DNA of 47,158 bases from DASVWH01 sp036389715 (GCA_036389715.1 DASVWH010000189.1:1-47158), one strand, 5' to 3'; positions 1-9,207 are shown, counted from the stretch's first letter. Numbers and translations are program-made. The notes: generated by a model not told the origin, from the letters alone.

Positions 1-2538
1 GCACTCTTCAATGCCTCGCAGATGTACATGCAGCAGGGACGCGCCCTGGCCGAGCAGCGCGACTACATCGGAGCCTACAACGCCTTCCGGCAGGCTTACG
101 GCTATGACCCTGTCAACCAGCTGGCGCTCTCCGAGATGGAGCGCACCCTTCGCTTGCAGGAGGAGAAGACCGGCGTTCCGGCCGCGAAGGGCGGCAACGT
201 CGGCGCGGCCGCTGCGCCCAACTCGGCGCAGGCGGACGATGGGACGGGCGGCACACCGGCCGCGCCGCGGACGACCAACGGCGCGCAAGACCCTGCGACG
301 CTGCCGCCCCCGCGGACAGAGCAGTTGCGCGTCATCAAGTACAGCGGCGACCTGAAGGCGCTGGTTCGCAATCTCACGGAACAGCTCAACCTCAACGTCA
401 TCTTCGACAGCCAGTCGTTTCGCACCCCGCGCACGGTCGAAGTGAATCTGACGGACGTGACGACGGCGCAGGCGCTCGACCTGCTCTTTATTCAGGAGAG
501 CCTCTTCTTTCAAAAGCTGAGCCGTCGCACCATCCTGGTCGCAGACCAGAACCGGCGCGCGCAGTACCAGCAGCTCTCGATTCGCACCTTCTATCTCTCG
601 AACATTGACCCCAACGATGCGCGCAACCTGATTTCGGCCGCCATCCCGCCCAACCAGGGACGCCCGCAAACGGTCGTCCTGCCGGACAAGGCGACCAACA
701 GCGTGACCATCCGCGACACGGCCGAGAACCTGCGCCTGATCGGCGAGATTCTCCAGAGCATAGACAAAGACCGCGCGGAGGTCGTGATGGATGTCAACAT
801 CTACGAGGTCTCGCGCACGGACCTGCTCCAGCTGGGCAACCAGGTCGGCGTCGGCGATAGCAGCTCAGGCGGATTGTTCACGCTCGGCGGCACGAGCGGC
901 TTGAGCATCGTCGGCGGTGCGCGCGATGTTGCCGGGCGTCTGACCAACGTCCCGACGGCGCTCGGCGCGGCGCTCGTCATTCCCTCTTCGGTCCTGACGG
1001 CGTTCCAGAGCAAGAATCGAACGAGGCTGCTCGCTTCGACGCAGGTCCACGCCTTCAACGGCGAAGAGTCTTCGGCGCGGATAGGCCAGCGCGTGCCCGT
1101 CCAAACGGCGCAGACCTTCCCCTTCGGGACGACCAACCCGACGACGCCGGGCGGCGTCCAGGGCGGCGTTAATTTCGGCGGCGGCTTCCCCGTCATTCAG
1201 TACGAGCCGACGGGCCTGACACTGAAGTTCACGCCGCAGGTCTTCCCGAACCTGGACGTGCAGGTCAAGATGTCCATCGAGTCGAAGGACATTCTCAACG
1301 CCGGGAGCCTGACGCCGACCTTCACGGAGCGCACCATCAGCGGCACGGCCCGCATCCAGAACAACCGGACGATGATGCTCGCCAGCGTCGCGCAGGACAC
1401 GCAATCGAACGGGCGCAGGGGCCTGCCTCTGCTCGGGCTGATTCCGGTTCTCGGCCGCCTGTTCACTTCGCCGACGCGCAATAACACACAGGTGGACATC
1501 GTGATCGCCGTCACGCCGCGCGTCCTGCGCGCTCCGGCCGTCACCCCTTCGGACGAGAGAGAGCGCCCGAGCGGCACGCTCTCGACGCCGACCAGCAGCT
1601 CTCTCGAAGCGATGGTCCGCGAAGTGGAGCGCGAAGACCAACTCGCCGCCGCGCGCAGGATTCCGACCAACACCGTGGTCCAGCTGCCCGATGCCGAGAT
1701 GCCGGGCTACGTGCCCGCGCCCGCCTCCATGCTCAAGGCCACGAGCGGCGCAGGCGCACCCGCTTTAACCGCGAGCCCTGCAATGACCGGCCCAATCAAT
1801 ACGGCTGCGACCGCTCTTCCGGCCGGACCAAACATGCTCGGCAATGCGCTCGCACAGTTGACCGGCGAAGCTCCGCCGAGCCCCGCCGCGCTCGTCGGCA
1901 CTGCCGCCCAAGCGCGTCCCATCAACGTCTCACAGGCTTTGACGGCCGCGCCGCAGCCAGCAGCGTTCACGCCCGCAGCGACGACGGCCAAGGCCACTAC
2001 TACTGCCGCGGCGCAGGGCGGTTCATCAACAGGCGGCGCGGCGCTCCCCGTCGCTTCGTCCGGGGAAAAGGTTAAAGAAGCCGCTGCGGGAAACGCTGCT
2101 GCGGCAAAGCCCGGAACGACGGTCGAGCTGCGATTGATGCCCGCCGGGCAGGAGATGCGTCCCGGCGAAAAACAGCGCCTCTCCCTCGTGCTTATTTCCG
2201 CCGAGGCGCTCGGCAATACTATGCTGCGGCTCACCTTCGACCCCAAGCTGATCGCCGTCCGCGGTATCTCGCAGGGTGAGGCCGCGACGGGCGGGAAAAC
2301 TGCGCCCGCGATTATGCAGTCCATTGACCCCGCGGGGACGGTCATGATCGCCGTCTCGCCGCAGGCGGGCGCGGCGCTCAAGTCCGGCGCAAACGTTCTT
2401 CTCTTCCTCGACATCGAAGCCCTGGCGGCGGGCGAGAGCGCCATCGGCTTCGATCAAAACAGCGCTCACATCGTCGCTACGGACGGGCACAGCATGCCGC
2501 TGAAGTTCGTCGAGAGTCGCATCACGGTCAGGCAGTAG
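1..2538 (+). CDS. Type II secretion / type IV pilus-type secretin with C-terminal cohesin domain (5'-partial)
   Basis: The frame is open from base 1, so the true start lies upstream and the ATG at 22 is internal. A TPR-like stretch comes first (about residues 8-55: QGRALAEQRDYIGAYNAF). Next is a secretin N-terminal/STN-type domain (about 105-180, IKYSGDLKALVRNLTEQL), then N1-like repeats with DKATNSVTIRDT. The secretin core (about 340-510) holds IGQRVPVQTAQTF and the conserved end GLPLLGLIPVLGRLF. An Ala/Thr/Pro-rich linker follows, then a cohesin-like domain (about 705-845; LRLTFDPKLIAVRGIS). Secretins form the outer-membrane ring through which pseudopili, pili or substrates pass. The cohesin tail is known from acidobacterial GspD-like proteins; its partner is unknown. 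The next gene starts 1 nt after the stop, so this is one operon with two prepilins. Whether it serves T2SS or T4P cannot be decided here. Confidence 0.88.
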   Translation, partial: ALFNASQMYMQQGRALAEQRDYIGAYNAFRQAYGYDPVNQLALSEMERTLRLQEEKTGVPAAKGGNVGAAAAPNSAQADDGTGGTPAAPRTTNGAQDPATLPPPRTEQLRVIKYSGDLKALVRNLTEQLNLNVIFDSQSFRTPRTVEVNLTDVTTAQALDLLFIQESLFFQKLSRRTILVADQNRRAQYQQLSIRTFYLSNIDPNDARNLISAAIPPNQGRPQTVVLPDKATNSVTIRDTAENLRLIGEILQSIDKDRAEVVMDVNIYEVSRTDLLQLGNQVGVGDSSSGGLFTLGGTSGLSIVGGARDVAGRLTNVPTALGAALVIPSSVLTAFQSKNRTRLLASTQVHAFNGEESSARIGQRVPVQTAQTFPFGTTNPTTPGGVQGGVNFGGGFPVIQYEPTGLTLKFTPQVFPNLDVQVKMSIESKDILNAGSLTPTFTERTISGTARIQNNRTMMLASVAQDTQSNGRRGLPLLGLIPVLGRLFTSPTRNNTQVDIVIAVTPRVLRAPAVTPSDERERPSGTLSTPTSSSLEAMVREVEREDQLAAARRIPTNTVVQLPDAEMPGYVPAPASMLKATSGAGAPALTASPAMTGPINTAATALPAGPNMLGNALAQLTGEAPPSPAALVGTAAQARPINVSQALTAAPQPAAFTPAATTAKATTTAAAQGGSSTGGAALPVASSGEKVKEAAAGNAAAAKPGTTVELRLMPAGQEMRPGEKQRLSLVLISAEALGNTMLRLTFDPKLIAVRGISQGEAATGGKTAPAIMQSIDPAGTVMIAVSPQAGAALKSGANVLLFLDIEALAAGESAIGFDQNSAHIVATDGHSMPLKFVESRITVRQ

Positions 2539-2539
2539 A

Positions 2540-3337
2540 ATGAGACAGTTGACGGGACAGGAAAACGCGCGGATGCCCGCGGGCAAAAGCGGTGAGAACG
2601 CTTCGCCGCCCGCACCGGCTGGCGTTGCCGCGCGCCGTCCCATCTCGTCTGCTAGGCAACTACTACAGCAACGCCGCAACGCCGCGCCTGCTGCGGCGCG
2701 CAGCGCGCGCGGCTTCACGCTGATCGAGCTGGTGATGACGCTGACGGTGCTGGCGATTCTCTCTCTGGGCGTGATTCCGCTCATCAAGGCGTCCGTCAGA
2801 CGCCAGCGCGAGCAGCAACTGCGCGAGGCTTTGCAGCAGATGCGCAGGGCCATTGACGACTTTCACCGCGACACCGTCGGGATGCAGTGCGGCGGCGCTG
2901 CCGCTGCTCCCGTCGCGCCCCCGGCGGGCGGCGGTGCGCCCGGCCCACCGGCAGCCGCCTATATTGACCCGCGCAGCCGTGTGATGATTGCCGACTGCAC
3001 GATGTTCGGCGTAGATAACGTGGAGCGTTACCCGCCCGACCTTGAGACGCTGGTCAAGGGGGTCAGCGTCACGCCGCGCACCGCGGCTGCGGGCGCGCCG
3101 CTCGGCTCCGGCCCTTCCGGCCCGTCCGCCACGGAGAACGGGGTGCTGGCGACGAAGAAAAAAATCTATCTCCGGGAGATTCCCGTAGACCCCATGACGG
3201 GCAAGCGCGAGTGGGACTTGCGCTCGACCTACGATGCCAAGGACGCGGGCTCCTGGGGCGGCGAGAATGTCTTCGACGTGCGCTCGAAGTCCAACGACCA
3301 GGCGCTCAACGGGGAAGAGAAATACAGTGAGTGGTAA
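2540..3337 (+). CDS. Type II secretion/type IV prepilin-like protein with long leader
   Basis: A prepilin N-methylation motif, GFTLIELVMTL, begins at residue 58, with Glu at +5 of the predicted mature protein, followed by the usual hydrophobic helix. Such proteins are cut after the Gly by a prepilin peptidase and build pseudopili or pili. The mature domain contains a Pro/Gly/Ala-rich insert around residues 115-140 and ends with EKYSEW, nearly the same ending as the next gene. The domain matches GspG-like pseudopilins (IPVDPMTGKREWDLRS). The 57-residue leader is far longer than the usual 6-20 residues. The ATG at 2540 is 1 nt after the secretin stop and I see no better start, which supports translational coupling. 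It could be a minor pseudopilin rather than the major one. Confidence 0.82.
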   Translation: MRQLTGQENARMPAGKSGENASPPAPAGVAARRPISSARQLLQQRRNAAPAAARSARGFTLIELVMTLTVLAILSLGVIPLIKASVRRQREQQLREALQQMRRAIDDFHRDTVGMQCGGAAAAPVAPPAGGGAPGPPAAAYIDPRSRVMIADCTMFGVDNVERYPPDLETLVKGVSVTPRTAAAGAPLGSGPSGPSATENGVLATKKKIYLREIPVDPMTGKREWDLRSTYDAKDAGSWGGENVFDVRSKSNDQALNGEEKYSEW

Positions 3338-3341
3338 GCCT

Positions 3342-3830
3342 ATGAGTGACGCGAAGAGATGGCCGGACGGCGAGACGGGCGAGAGCAGCCGCAAGCTCTC
3401 CTGTGCCGCATCACTGCGCCTCCTGCGCGCTTCGCGTCCGCCGGGCGGATGGGGCGAGCGCGGCTTCACGCTGCTCGAATTGATGATCGTCATCTCGATC
3501 ATCATTATTCTCGCCGTGATAGCCCTGCCGCAGTATCAGAAGAGCGTTCAGCACGCGCGCGAGGCAGTGCTGCGCGACAGCCTCTTTTCGATGCGCAAGA
3601 TGCTGGACCAGTATGCGGCCGATAAGGGCAAGCTGCCGGAGTCGCTCGAAGAGCTGGTGACGGCCGGTTATATGCGCGAGATTCCCATCGACCCGATAAC
3701 AAACGAGAAGAACTGGGCCCTGGTGACTGGCGACGACCCGTACTCGCTCGAAGGCGGGCAGGGCATCGTTGACGTTCACAGCTCATCGGACGAGGAATCC
3801 TCCGAAGGCAAGCGCTACAGCGAGTGGTAG
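3342..3830 (+). CDS. GspG-like prepilin
   Basis: This 162-residue protein has the motif GFTLLELMIVISIIIILAVI at residues 41-60 (Glu at +5), a hydrophobic helix, and a short GspG-type domain with EIPIDPITNEKNWALVTGD. It ends in KRYSEW. It is a paralogue of the preceding gene: the layout of 'IP-DPxT-----W' and the SEW ending is shared. It probably forms the shaft of a type II secretion pseudopilus or a pilus. The start is placed at ATG 3342, 4 nt after the upstream stop; the reading frame also runs further 5' inside the previous gene, but that part looks like a shadow. The leader of 40 residues is again unusually long. Confidence 0.85.
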   Translation: MSDAKRWPDGETGESSRKLSCAASLRLLRASRPPGGWGERGFTLLELMIVISIIIILAVIALPQYQKSVQHAREAVLRDSLFSMRKMLDQYAADKGKLPESLEELVTAGYMREIPIDPITNEKNWALVTGDDPYSLEGGQGIVDVHSSSDEESSEGKRYSEW

Positions 3831-3952
3831 CCGCAACGGGTCCCCCGCGACCCCGGATGCGTCGTCATTCTGCGGCGATTCCGAACCGGGGCGCAGGCTT
3901 CCGGCACTCTCTTCAACTTGAAAATTACAGTCTTAAGCTCGCAAAGTCATTC

Positions 3953-5080
3953 ATGCCGCCGACCATCTTCAGCAAACTCGTTGACCCCAGGTTCCCCTCC
4001 GCCGCCATCGGCCTGGAGAGCAGTAACGCGACGGTCGTTCATCTTGAGCGGCAGCGCGGCGGCAATGGTTTTGTGATCCGGCGGGCGGCGACCATCACGC
4101 TGCCCGAGGGGTTGGTGCGCCCGAGCTTCGACGAGCCCAACATCGGCGACGTGAATACGCTGGCGGGCCTGCTCTCCGAAGCGGCGACGAGCGCGGGGCT
4201 GGCGAAGCAGCGGCGCTGGTCCATGGGTTTGCCGGAGGCAGCGGTGCGCGCCGCCATCCTGACCCTTGAGAGCGCGCCCGCCTCGCGCGGCGAGCTGGAA
4301 GAGATTTTAAGCTGGAAATACGAGCGCGCGTTCGGGCGTTCCGAGGGCGGGCTGCGCGTTTCACGCGAACGATTGACGCCCGACGCACAGGGCCGCCCTC
4401 GTTACCTGGCCGTTGCGACGCACGATGCTGTGCTGGCCGAATACGAAGCTGTCTTCGCGGCGCTCGGCTGGCACGCCGGGTTGGTCCTGCCGCGCCACCA
4501 GGGCGAATCCCGCTGGCTCTTAAACCATCAGGGCCTGGGCGACGCGCTGCTCGTCAGCTCGCACGCGGAAGGCTTCACGGCCGTGCTGCTGCGAAACAGG
4601 CAACCGGCCATCGTGCGCTCCGTGATGTGCGACCCGGAAGACCGCGACGACGAGTTCTATCGCCTGCTGCTCTTCTACCGCGACCGCCTCTCCTCGGCCG
4701 AGGCCGCCAGCGACCTGCAAAGGCTGCTCGTCGTCGGCGAGGGCTTCGACAAAGAGCGCGTCGGGCAGATCGCCAACGAGACGCTGGAGATAAGTTTGCG
4801 CCCGCTCGGGCCTGCGGAGGTCGGCCTCGCGGTCCCCTCCGGCGACTTCAGCTTCGACGCCATCGCCGCCCCCGCCGGGCTCGCCGCACTCGCCTGGGCG
4901 GAAAGTAAAGTCTCAAAGCAGGCGTCTCAAGGCCCGGAGTCGAAGCCGAAATCCGGCCTTCATCCGGCTTTCATCCGGCGTTTGACGATGCCATGCTCAA
5001 GGATTCCGACCGCAGATTCCTGGCCGAGGACTTTGGCCAGGAGAGCCGCGCCTGAAACTTTTAAAGTTCCCGGTTCGTAA
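3953..5080 (+). CDS. PilM/GspL-like actin-fold protein
   Basis: The 375-residue product starts MPPTIFSKLVDPRFPSAAIG. An actin-like ATPase-fold start (AIGLESSNATVVHLER), a middle part with SMGLPEAAVRAAILTLES, and the later segment LLVSSHAEGFTAVLLRNRQP resemble PilM and the cytoplasmic part of GspL, which link the inner-membrane platform to the secretion ATPase. The open frame extends upstream to 3824, overlapping the prepilin, but only the part from ATG 3953 looks like protein of this family. The last ~40 residues (after KSKVSKQ-like sequence, rich in Pro/Ser/Arg) look non-homologous and may be a neutral tail. No PilN/PilO genes follow; the next gene is a sigma factor 12 nt downstream. Confidence 0.65.
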   Translation: MPPTIFSKLVDPRFPSAAIGLESSNATVVHLERQRGGNGFVIRRAATITLPEGLVRPSFDEPNIGDVNTLAGLLSEAATSAGLAKQRRWSMGLPEAAVRAAILTLESAPASRGELEEILSWKYERAFGRSEGGLRVSRERLTPDAQGRPRYLAVATHDAVLAEYEAVFAALGWHAGLVLPRHQGESRWLLNHQGLGDALLVSSHAEGFTAVLLRNRQPAIVRSVMCDPEDRDDEFYRLLLFYRDRLSSAEAASDLQRLLVVGEGFDKERVGQIANETLEISLRPLGPAEVGLAVPSGDFSFDAIAAPAGLAALAWAESKVSKQASQGPESKPKSGLHPAFIRRLTMPCSRIPTADSWPRTLARRAAPETFKVPGS

Positions 5081-5092
5081 AACCGGGGCATC

Positions 5093-5704
5093 ATGAAGAT
5101 GAGTGCATCCCCCATCGCATTGAAAGAGGCAAGCGGCGTTGCCGATTGCGAGTTGGTGACGCGCGCAGCGGCCGGGGGCGAGGACGGGTTCGAGGAACTG
5201 GTGCGCCGTTACCAGCGACCCATCGCGGCCTACGTCTACAGAATGGTCGGCGATTACGATGCGGCGCTCGACCTGACGCAGGATGTCTTTATCAAGGTCT
5301 ACAATTCGCTGGCCCGCTACCGCTCGGAATTCAAGTTCTCGACCTGGATTTACAAGATCGCGCACAACGTGGCCGTGGACCACCTGCGCAGGTACGGCCC
5401 GCGCGCACAGGCGCTGGTGACCGAAGTTGAAGGCGAGCAGCGCGAGCTACAGTTGGAGAGCCGCAAGCTCTCTCCCGAAGATGAGAGCGAAAGGGCCGAG
5501 CGACGCCTGGAGATCGAAAAGATCGTCGGAGAATTGCCGCCCGGCTATAGGGAGCTGGTCGCCCTGCGCCATTCCTCGGACTTGAGCTACGAAGAGATTG
5601 CGGAGGTCACGGGGCTGCCGCTCGGGACGGTCAAGAATCGCCTCTTTCGCGCCCGCGAAGTGATGCGCCAGCAGTTTCTTCGGAGAGGTATTACGAGCCT
5701 TTGA
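5093..5704 (+). CDS. ECF-type RNA polymerase sigma factor (RpoE-like)
   Basis: The product is 203 residues, normal for sigma-70 family group 4 (ECF). Region 2 is visible as FEELVRRYQRPIAAYVYRMV, DLTQDVFIKVY and FSTWIYKIAHNVAVDHLRR. Region 4 is visible as ELPPGYRELVALRHSSDLSY, EEIAEVTGLPLGTVKNRLFR and AREVMRQQF. It directs RNA polymerase to a stress or envelope regulon. The next gene, 16 nt downstream, encodes a zinc-finger membrane anti-sigma factor, so the pair is almost certainly a sigma/anti-sigma switch. The start at ATG 5093 has only a weak ribosome site; ATG 5099 is an alternative. Confidence 0.93.
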   Translation: MKMSASPIALKEASGVADCELVTRAAAGGEDGFEELVRRYQRPIAAYVYRMVGDYDAALDLTQDVFIKVYNSLARYRSEFKFSTWIYKIAHNVAVDHLRRYGPRAQALVTEVEGEQRELQLESRKLSPEDESERAERRLEIEKIVGELPPGYRELVALRHSSDLSYEEIAEVTGLPLGTVKNRLFRAREVMRQQFLRRGITSL

Positions 5705-5720
5705 AGCGGAGCCGGAAATC

Positions 5721-6314
5721 TTGAGCAGCGCAATTTTCGACAACCCCGCGTGCCGGAGCGAAGAGGTCGCAGCCTATCTCGACGGCGAGCTGGATGCAGC
5801 GGCCGCAGCCGCTTTCGAGCAGCACCTGAGCCTCTGCCGCGACTGCTCAGGAGAGCTACTGGAACAGCGCCGCCTGCTCTGCACGCTCGACTTTGCTCTG
5901 AAGGGCTCTGCTCGGGTCGAGCTGCCGAAAAATTTCGCCGCAGTGGTGACGGCGCACGCCCAATCGGACATGCGCGGTCTCTCGCTGGCGGCCGAGCGCG
6001 GGCGCGCCCTGCGGCTCTGCGCGGCGCTCTGTGCGGCCAGCTTCGTGATGCTGGGCGGCGCGGCTTTCGGCAATTCCGTGTTCGAGCCCGTCCGCTTCGC
6101 CGCCAAAAGCGCAATCAGTCTTTTCGCCTTCGTCGGCCGCGCGCTGTATGACGCGGGGGCGGGCGTGGCCATCATCTCGCGCGGCGTCGGCGGCCACCTG
6201 ATCTTCGAGTCGTATCCGGGAAGGCTGCTGTCCCTGCTGCTGCTTGTGCTGGCGGTCGTCCTGCTTTCGCGCCTGCTCGTCAGGCATCAACGCACGCGGC
6301 CCGTCGCCAGGTAA
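5721..6314 (+). CDS. Anti-sigma factor with zinc-finger domain and membrane segments
   Basis: Residues 10-50 form a ZAS-type anti-sigma domain: CRSEEVAAYLDGELDAA followed by the HLSLCRDC zinc-binding motif (H-x3-C-x2-C). Hydrophobic stretches follow at about residues 95-115 (LCAALCAASFVMLGGAAFG) and near the C-terminus (LLSLLLLVLAVVLLSRLLV), so it is membrane-anchored. It should hold the adjacent ECF sigma factor inactive until released. The start is a TTG at 5721 with GGAG about 8 nt upstream. I found no in-frame ATG that would keep the zinc finger, so the TTG is the most sensible start. Confidence 0.82.
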   Translation: MSSAIFDNPACRSEEVAAYLDGELDAAAAAAFEQHLSLCRDCSGELLEQRRLLCTLDFALKGSARVELPKNFAAVVTAHAQSDMRGLSLAAERGRALRLCAALCAASFVMLGGAAFGNSVFEPVRFAAKSAISLFAFVGRALYDAGAGVAIISRGVGGHLIFESYPGRLLSLLLLVLAVVLLSRLLVRHQRTRPVAR

Positions 6315-6356
6315 GCCTCTTCCGGGCGGGTTCGGGCCGGGCCGTCATCAAGGATT

Positions 6357-7328
6357 GTGAATCAACTTTCGCTTCAGATGTCTTCGGATTTATGCCCGGC
6401 TCGCGCGGCCTGGAGAACGGCGCTGGCGCTTTTCCTCCTGGCGCTGACGGTCGCGGTCGCACAGGCGCAGTCACCGGACGGCACGCTGCCCGACCGCAGA
6501 GAGCCGATGGTCGTTGACGGGACAAACGAGCATGACGTTTTTGGGTGGGGCCAATCGGTTCACGTGCGCGGGGTCGTCAGGCACGGGGTGATGGCCTTCG
6601 GCGGCGATGTCGTCGTCGAGGGAGTCGTCGAAGGCGACGTGGCGACGATTGGCGGCTCCGTTATCCAGCGCGACGGCTCGCGGATAGGCGGCGACGTAAT
6701 CGTCCTCGGCGGCGCGTATCGTCGCGGGCAGAACGGCGCGGCCGAGCGCAACCCTGCGAGCACGACCGTGATGATTGCCGGTTTCGAGCCGGAGCTGCGC
6801 GGCCTGATGCGCAACCCCGGCAGCCTGCTCGCGCCGCAATGGTCGGCCGTCTATTTAGGCCAGCGGTTTCTGGCAGTGCTCTTCTGGTTCATCGTTTCGC
6901 TGGTCCTGACGGGCGTGACGCCGGGCGCGGTCGGGCGCGGGATGGCGCGCCTGCGCCTGAGCAACGTTCGCGTGGCGGTCGTCGGGTTCGCAGGCTCCCT
7001 GGCGGTCACTTTCGGCGTCGTCGCGTGCGTCAGCATTTTGCCGACGGTCGTCGGCGCGCTGGTCGGCATCACGGCGCTGCTGCTGCTGGTCACGGCCTAC
7101 CTCTTCGGGCGCGTAGTGATTCAGGCATCCACCGGGCGCTGGCTGCAACGGCGGCTGTTTCCCGAAACGAAACGCTCGGAGGCCGTCGCGCTGCTGCTCG
7201 GCACCGGCTTCTGGGCCGCGCTCCTCTCGCTGCCTTACATCTGGCCGTTCGTCGGGGCAGGGCTGCTGGTGGCGAGCCTCGGGCTGGCGCTGACGGCACG
7301 TTATCGTCCCGGCTGGAAGCAATCTTAA
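6357..7328 (+). CDS. Bactofilin/polymer-forming-like exported membrane protein
   Basis: The start is GTG 6357 with AAGGA upstream. The 323-residue product has a signal sequence (ALFLLALTVAVAQAQ). A short beta-helical repeat region with Gly/Val periodicity follows (GVVEGDVATIGGSVIQRDGS, RIGGDVIVLGG), as in polymer-forming cytoskeletal proteins. Then come at least four hydrophobic helices (FLAVLFWFIVSLVLTGV, VAVVGFAGSLAVTFGVVAC, VGALVGITALLLLVTAYLFG, AVALLLGTGFWAALLSL). Similar two-part proteins sit beside sigma/anti-sigma genes in other bacteria and are thought to act in envelope homeostasis. It probably belongs to the sigma factor operon (43 nt gap). Confidence 0.65.
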   Translation: MNQLSLQMSSDLCPARAAWRTALALFLLALTVAVAQAQSPDGTLPDRREPMVVDGTNEHDVFGWGQSVHVRGVVRHGVMAFGGDVVVEGVVEGDVATIGGSVIQRDGSRIGGDVIVLGGAYRRGQNGAAERNPASTTVMIAGFEPELRGLMRNPGSLLAPQWSAVYLGQRFLAVLFWFIVSLVLTGVTPGAVGRGMARLRLSNVRVAVVGFAGSLAVTFGVVACVSILPTVVGALVGITALLLLVTAYLFGRVVIQASTGRWLQRRLFPETKRSEAVALLLGTGFWAALLSLPYIWPFVGAGLLVASLGLALTARYRPGWKQS

Positions 7329-7751
7329 AATCGCGGCCGAGCGGAGAGAGCCCGGCCCCTTCCTCGAAATTTTCCGGTAACAGTTTGACCGGGCCCGCCT
7401 CCGGCCGTTTCACCCTGAGCCCCGGTTTCCCGGCCGGGCAAACGGGCCCGCGCGCCGCGGGACGGACGACGCCCGGCCAACGGGACTGCCGCCGCCTGGA
7501 AACCTTTGGGAACTTTTGCCGCCTGCGGTTACAATTAGTCTTTAAATGGGCGCGACCCGTCCGCGCGTCTTCTCCGCAGGGGCGCGGGCGCTCTAAAAAG
7601 TGAGCAATTATTTTGAACATTAAGTGGAGGGGCTGCGTAATAAAAGCTCTGGTAGCCCGTTTCTATAGCAGCGGCCATAATTTCCACCCCAGATCAGGCC
7701 ACAAAGCCCCGAGCACGTGGCGTTTCCTTTAGAAGAAGTGAGGAATAATTG
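7329..7751 (+). other. Intergenic region without a supported gene
   Basis: About 420 nt. The first 250 nt are very GC-rich with several short GC hairpins (for example CCCGGCCGGG near 7430) and could hold a terminator for the upstream operon, but there is no T-tract. The last 180 nt are more AT-rich and probably contain the promoter of the next gene, with TTGAAC near 7614 and TAATAA near 7639 at a long 19-nt spacing. I see no convincing coding frame on either strand. Confidence 0.5.
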
Positions 7752-9068
7752 ATGAAGAAGCTCTTAACCCTCTGTGCGCTGGTGGCCCTGGCACTGGTCT
7801 CGACCGGCCCGAGCGCGCAGGGGCAGACGGCGGACCCGGCGATTACGGCGACCCGCGTGTTCGGCAAAGTAACCGAGCTGAACGGCCCCGCCGGGCAGAT
7901 GACGGTCAAGACCGAGGCCGGTTCGGTCGTCGTCGTGTCACTCAACGAAAAGACGAGCTACGAGCGGATGCCCGTCGGCGAGACGGACCGCAGCAAGGCC
8001 GTCAAAATCGCCCTGACCGACATCACGGTCGGCGACGGCGTCTATGCCAGGGGCCGCGTCTCGGCGGACCAGAAGTCGGTTCCGGCGCAGCAGGTGATCG
8101 TCGTCTCGCAGTCCGAGATCGCGCAGAAGCAGGAGCGCGAGCGCGCCGAGTGGAGAAAGCGCGGCCTCTCGGGCATCATCGCCTCGCTCAATCCCCAGAC
8201 CAAAGAGATGACCGTCACGACGCGCACGGCCGAAGGCCCGAAGCCGATAGTTATTCCCGTGACGGATAAAGTGAAGCTGCGCCGTTATGCGCCCGATTCC
8301 GTCAAGTTCAGCGATGCCAGAAAGAGTAACTGGGAGGAGCTGAAGGTCGGCGACCAGGTGCGCGCCAAGGGCGACAGGAGCGCGGACGGCGCGCGTTTCA
8401 CCCCCGAAGAGGTCGTCACAGGCTCTTTCCGCACCATCGGCGGCTCGGTCACTGCCGTTGACGCTGCCAGGGGCGAGATCAAGATCAACGATATGCAGTC
8501 GAAGCAGCCGCTGACGGTCGTCATCAGCAAGGACTCGACGCTCAAGCGCGTCCCGGCCGAGTTTATGCAGATGATGATGGCCGGTGGTCCGGGCGGGCCC
8601 GGCGCTGGCCCGGGTGGTCCCGGCGCTGCTCCTGCCAGCGGGCCGGGCGCTGCGGGCGCGGCCAGCCCCACGGCAACTCCGCGTCCCGCTGCGCCTGCTA
8701 CGGCGGGCGGCACAGGCGGGCAGGCAGCCGCTCCCGCACAGGGCAATCGTCCTCCCGGAGGCGCTGCCGCAGGACAGGGCGGCCCCGGCGCAGGCGGCCC
8801 GCAGGGTGGCCCGGGCGGCCCCGGCGCGGGCGGCCTAGACATTCAGCGCATCATCGAAAACCTCCCGGCCGTGACCATCGCCGAGCTTAAGGCGGGCGAC
8901 ATGGTGCTGGTTTCGAGCACGTCCGGCGCAGACCCGACGCGCGTGACGGCCATCACGCTCGTCTCGGGCGTCGAGCCCATCTTTGCCATGATGCAGGCCA
9001 GGCAGGGCGGGCCGGTCAATCGCCCCCCGAACCTGGGGACGATCAATATAGGTATTGGCGGGCCGTGA
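7752..9068 (+). CDS. Exported DUF5666-type protein with Gly/Pro-rich insert
   Basis: The start is ATG 7752 after GAGG; the TTG at 7749 is in frame but less likely. There is a signal peptide (KKLLTLCALVALALVSTG...AQG). Several beta-rich repeats follow of the form 'G-V-xx-xx-G-MTVKT...I-V-----V-VGD-V-ARG' (FGKVTELNGPAGQMTVKTEA; GVYARGRVSADQKSVPAQQ; GIIASLNPQTKEMTVTTRTA), which resemble DUF5666 OB-like domains. Residues ~278-360 are a low-complexity stretch rich in Gly, Pro and Ala (GGPGGPGAGPGGPG). After it comes one more repeat and a short tail. The function is unknown and it is probably periplasmic. It sits 139 nt before a TonB-dependent receptor with a similar Gly/Pro insert and may work with it. 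Confidence 0.7.
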   Translation: MKKLLTLCALVALALVSTGPSAQGQTADPAITATRVFGKVTELNGPAGQMTVKTEAGSVVVVSLNEKTSYERMPVGETDRSKAVKIALTDITVGDGVYARGRVSADQKSVPAQQVIVVSQSEIAQKQERERAEWRKRGLSGIIASLNPQTKEMTVTTRTAEGPKPIVIPVTDKVKLRRYAPDSVKFSDARKSNWEELKVGDQVRAKGDRSADGARFTPEEVVTGSFRTIGGSVTAVDAARGEIKINDMQSKQPLTVVISKDSTLKRVPAEFMQMMMAGGPGGPGAGPGGPGAAPASGPGAAGAASPTATPRPAAPATAGGTGGQAAAPAQGNRPPGGAAAGQGGPGAGGPQGGPGGPGAGGLDIQRIIENLPAVTIAELKAGDMVLVSSTSGADPTRVTAITLVSGVEPIFAMMQARQGGPVNRPPNLGTINIGIGGP

Positions 9069-9207
9069 CCTCTGCACGGGCCTGCAAGACAATCAAGGGT
9101 TGGAGTTTCACTACTGTCGAGAGAGGCCATGACCTCGCGTCAGCGGCTTGTGCCTGAGACGTTAGAAGTTAAAGGCGCTCCGGCTGCAACTAAAAAAGGC
9201 GATCATC

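Noticed and set aside
865..1641. Minus-strand open frame within the secretin gene
   Set aside because: Same reason: high-GC shadow with no start signals or homology, opposite a conserved secretin core.
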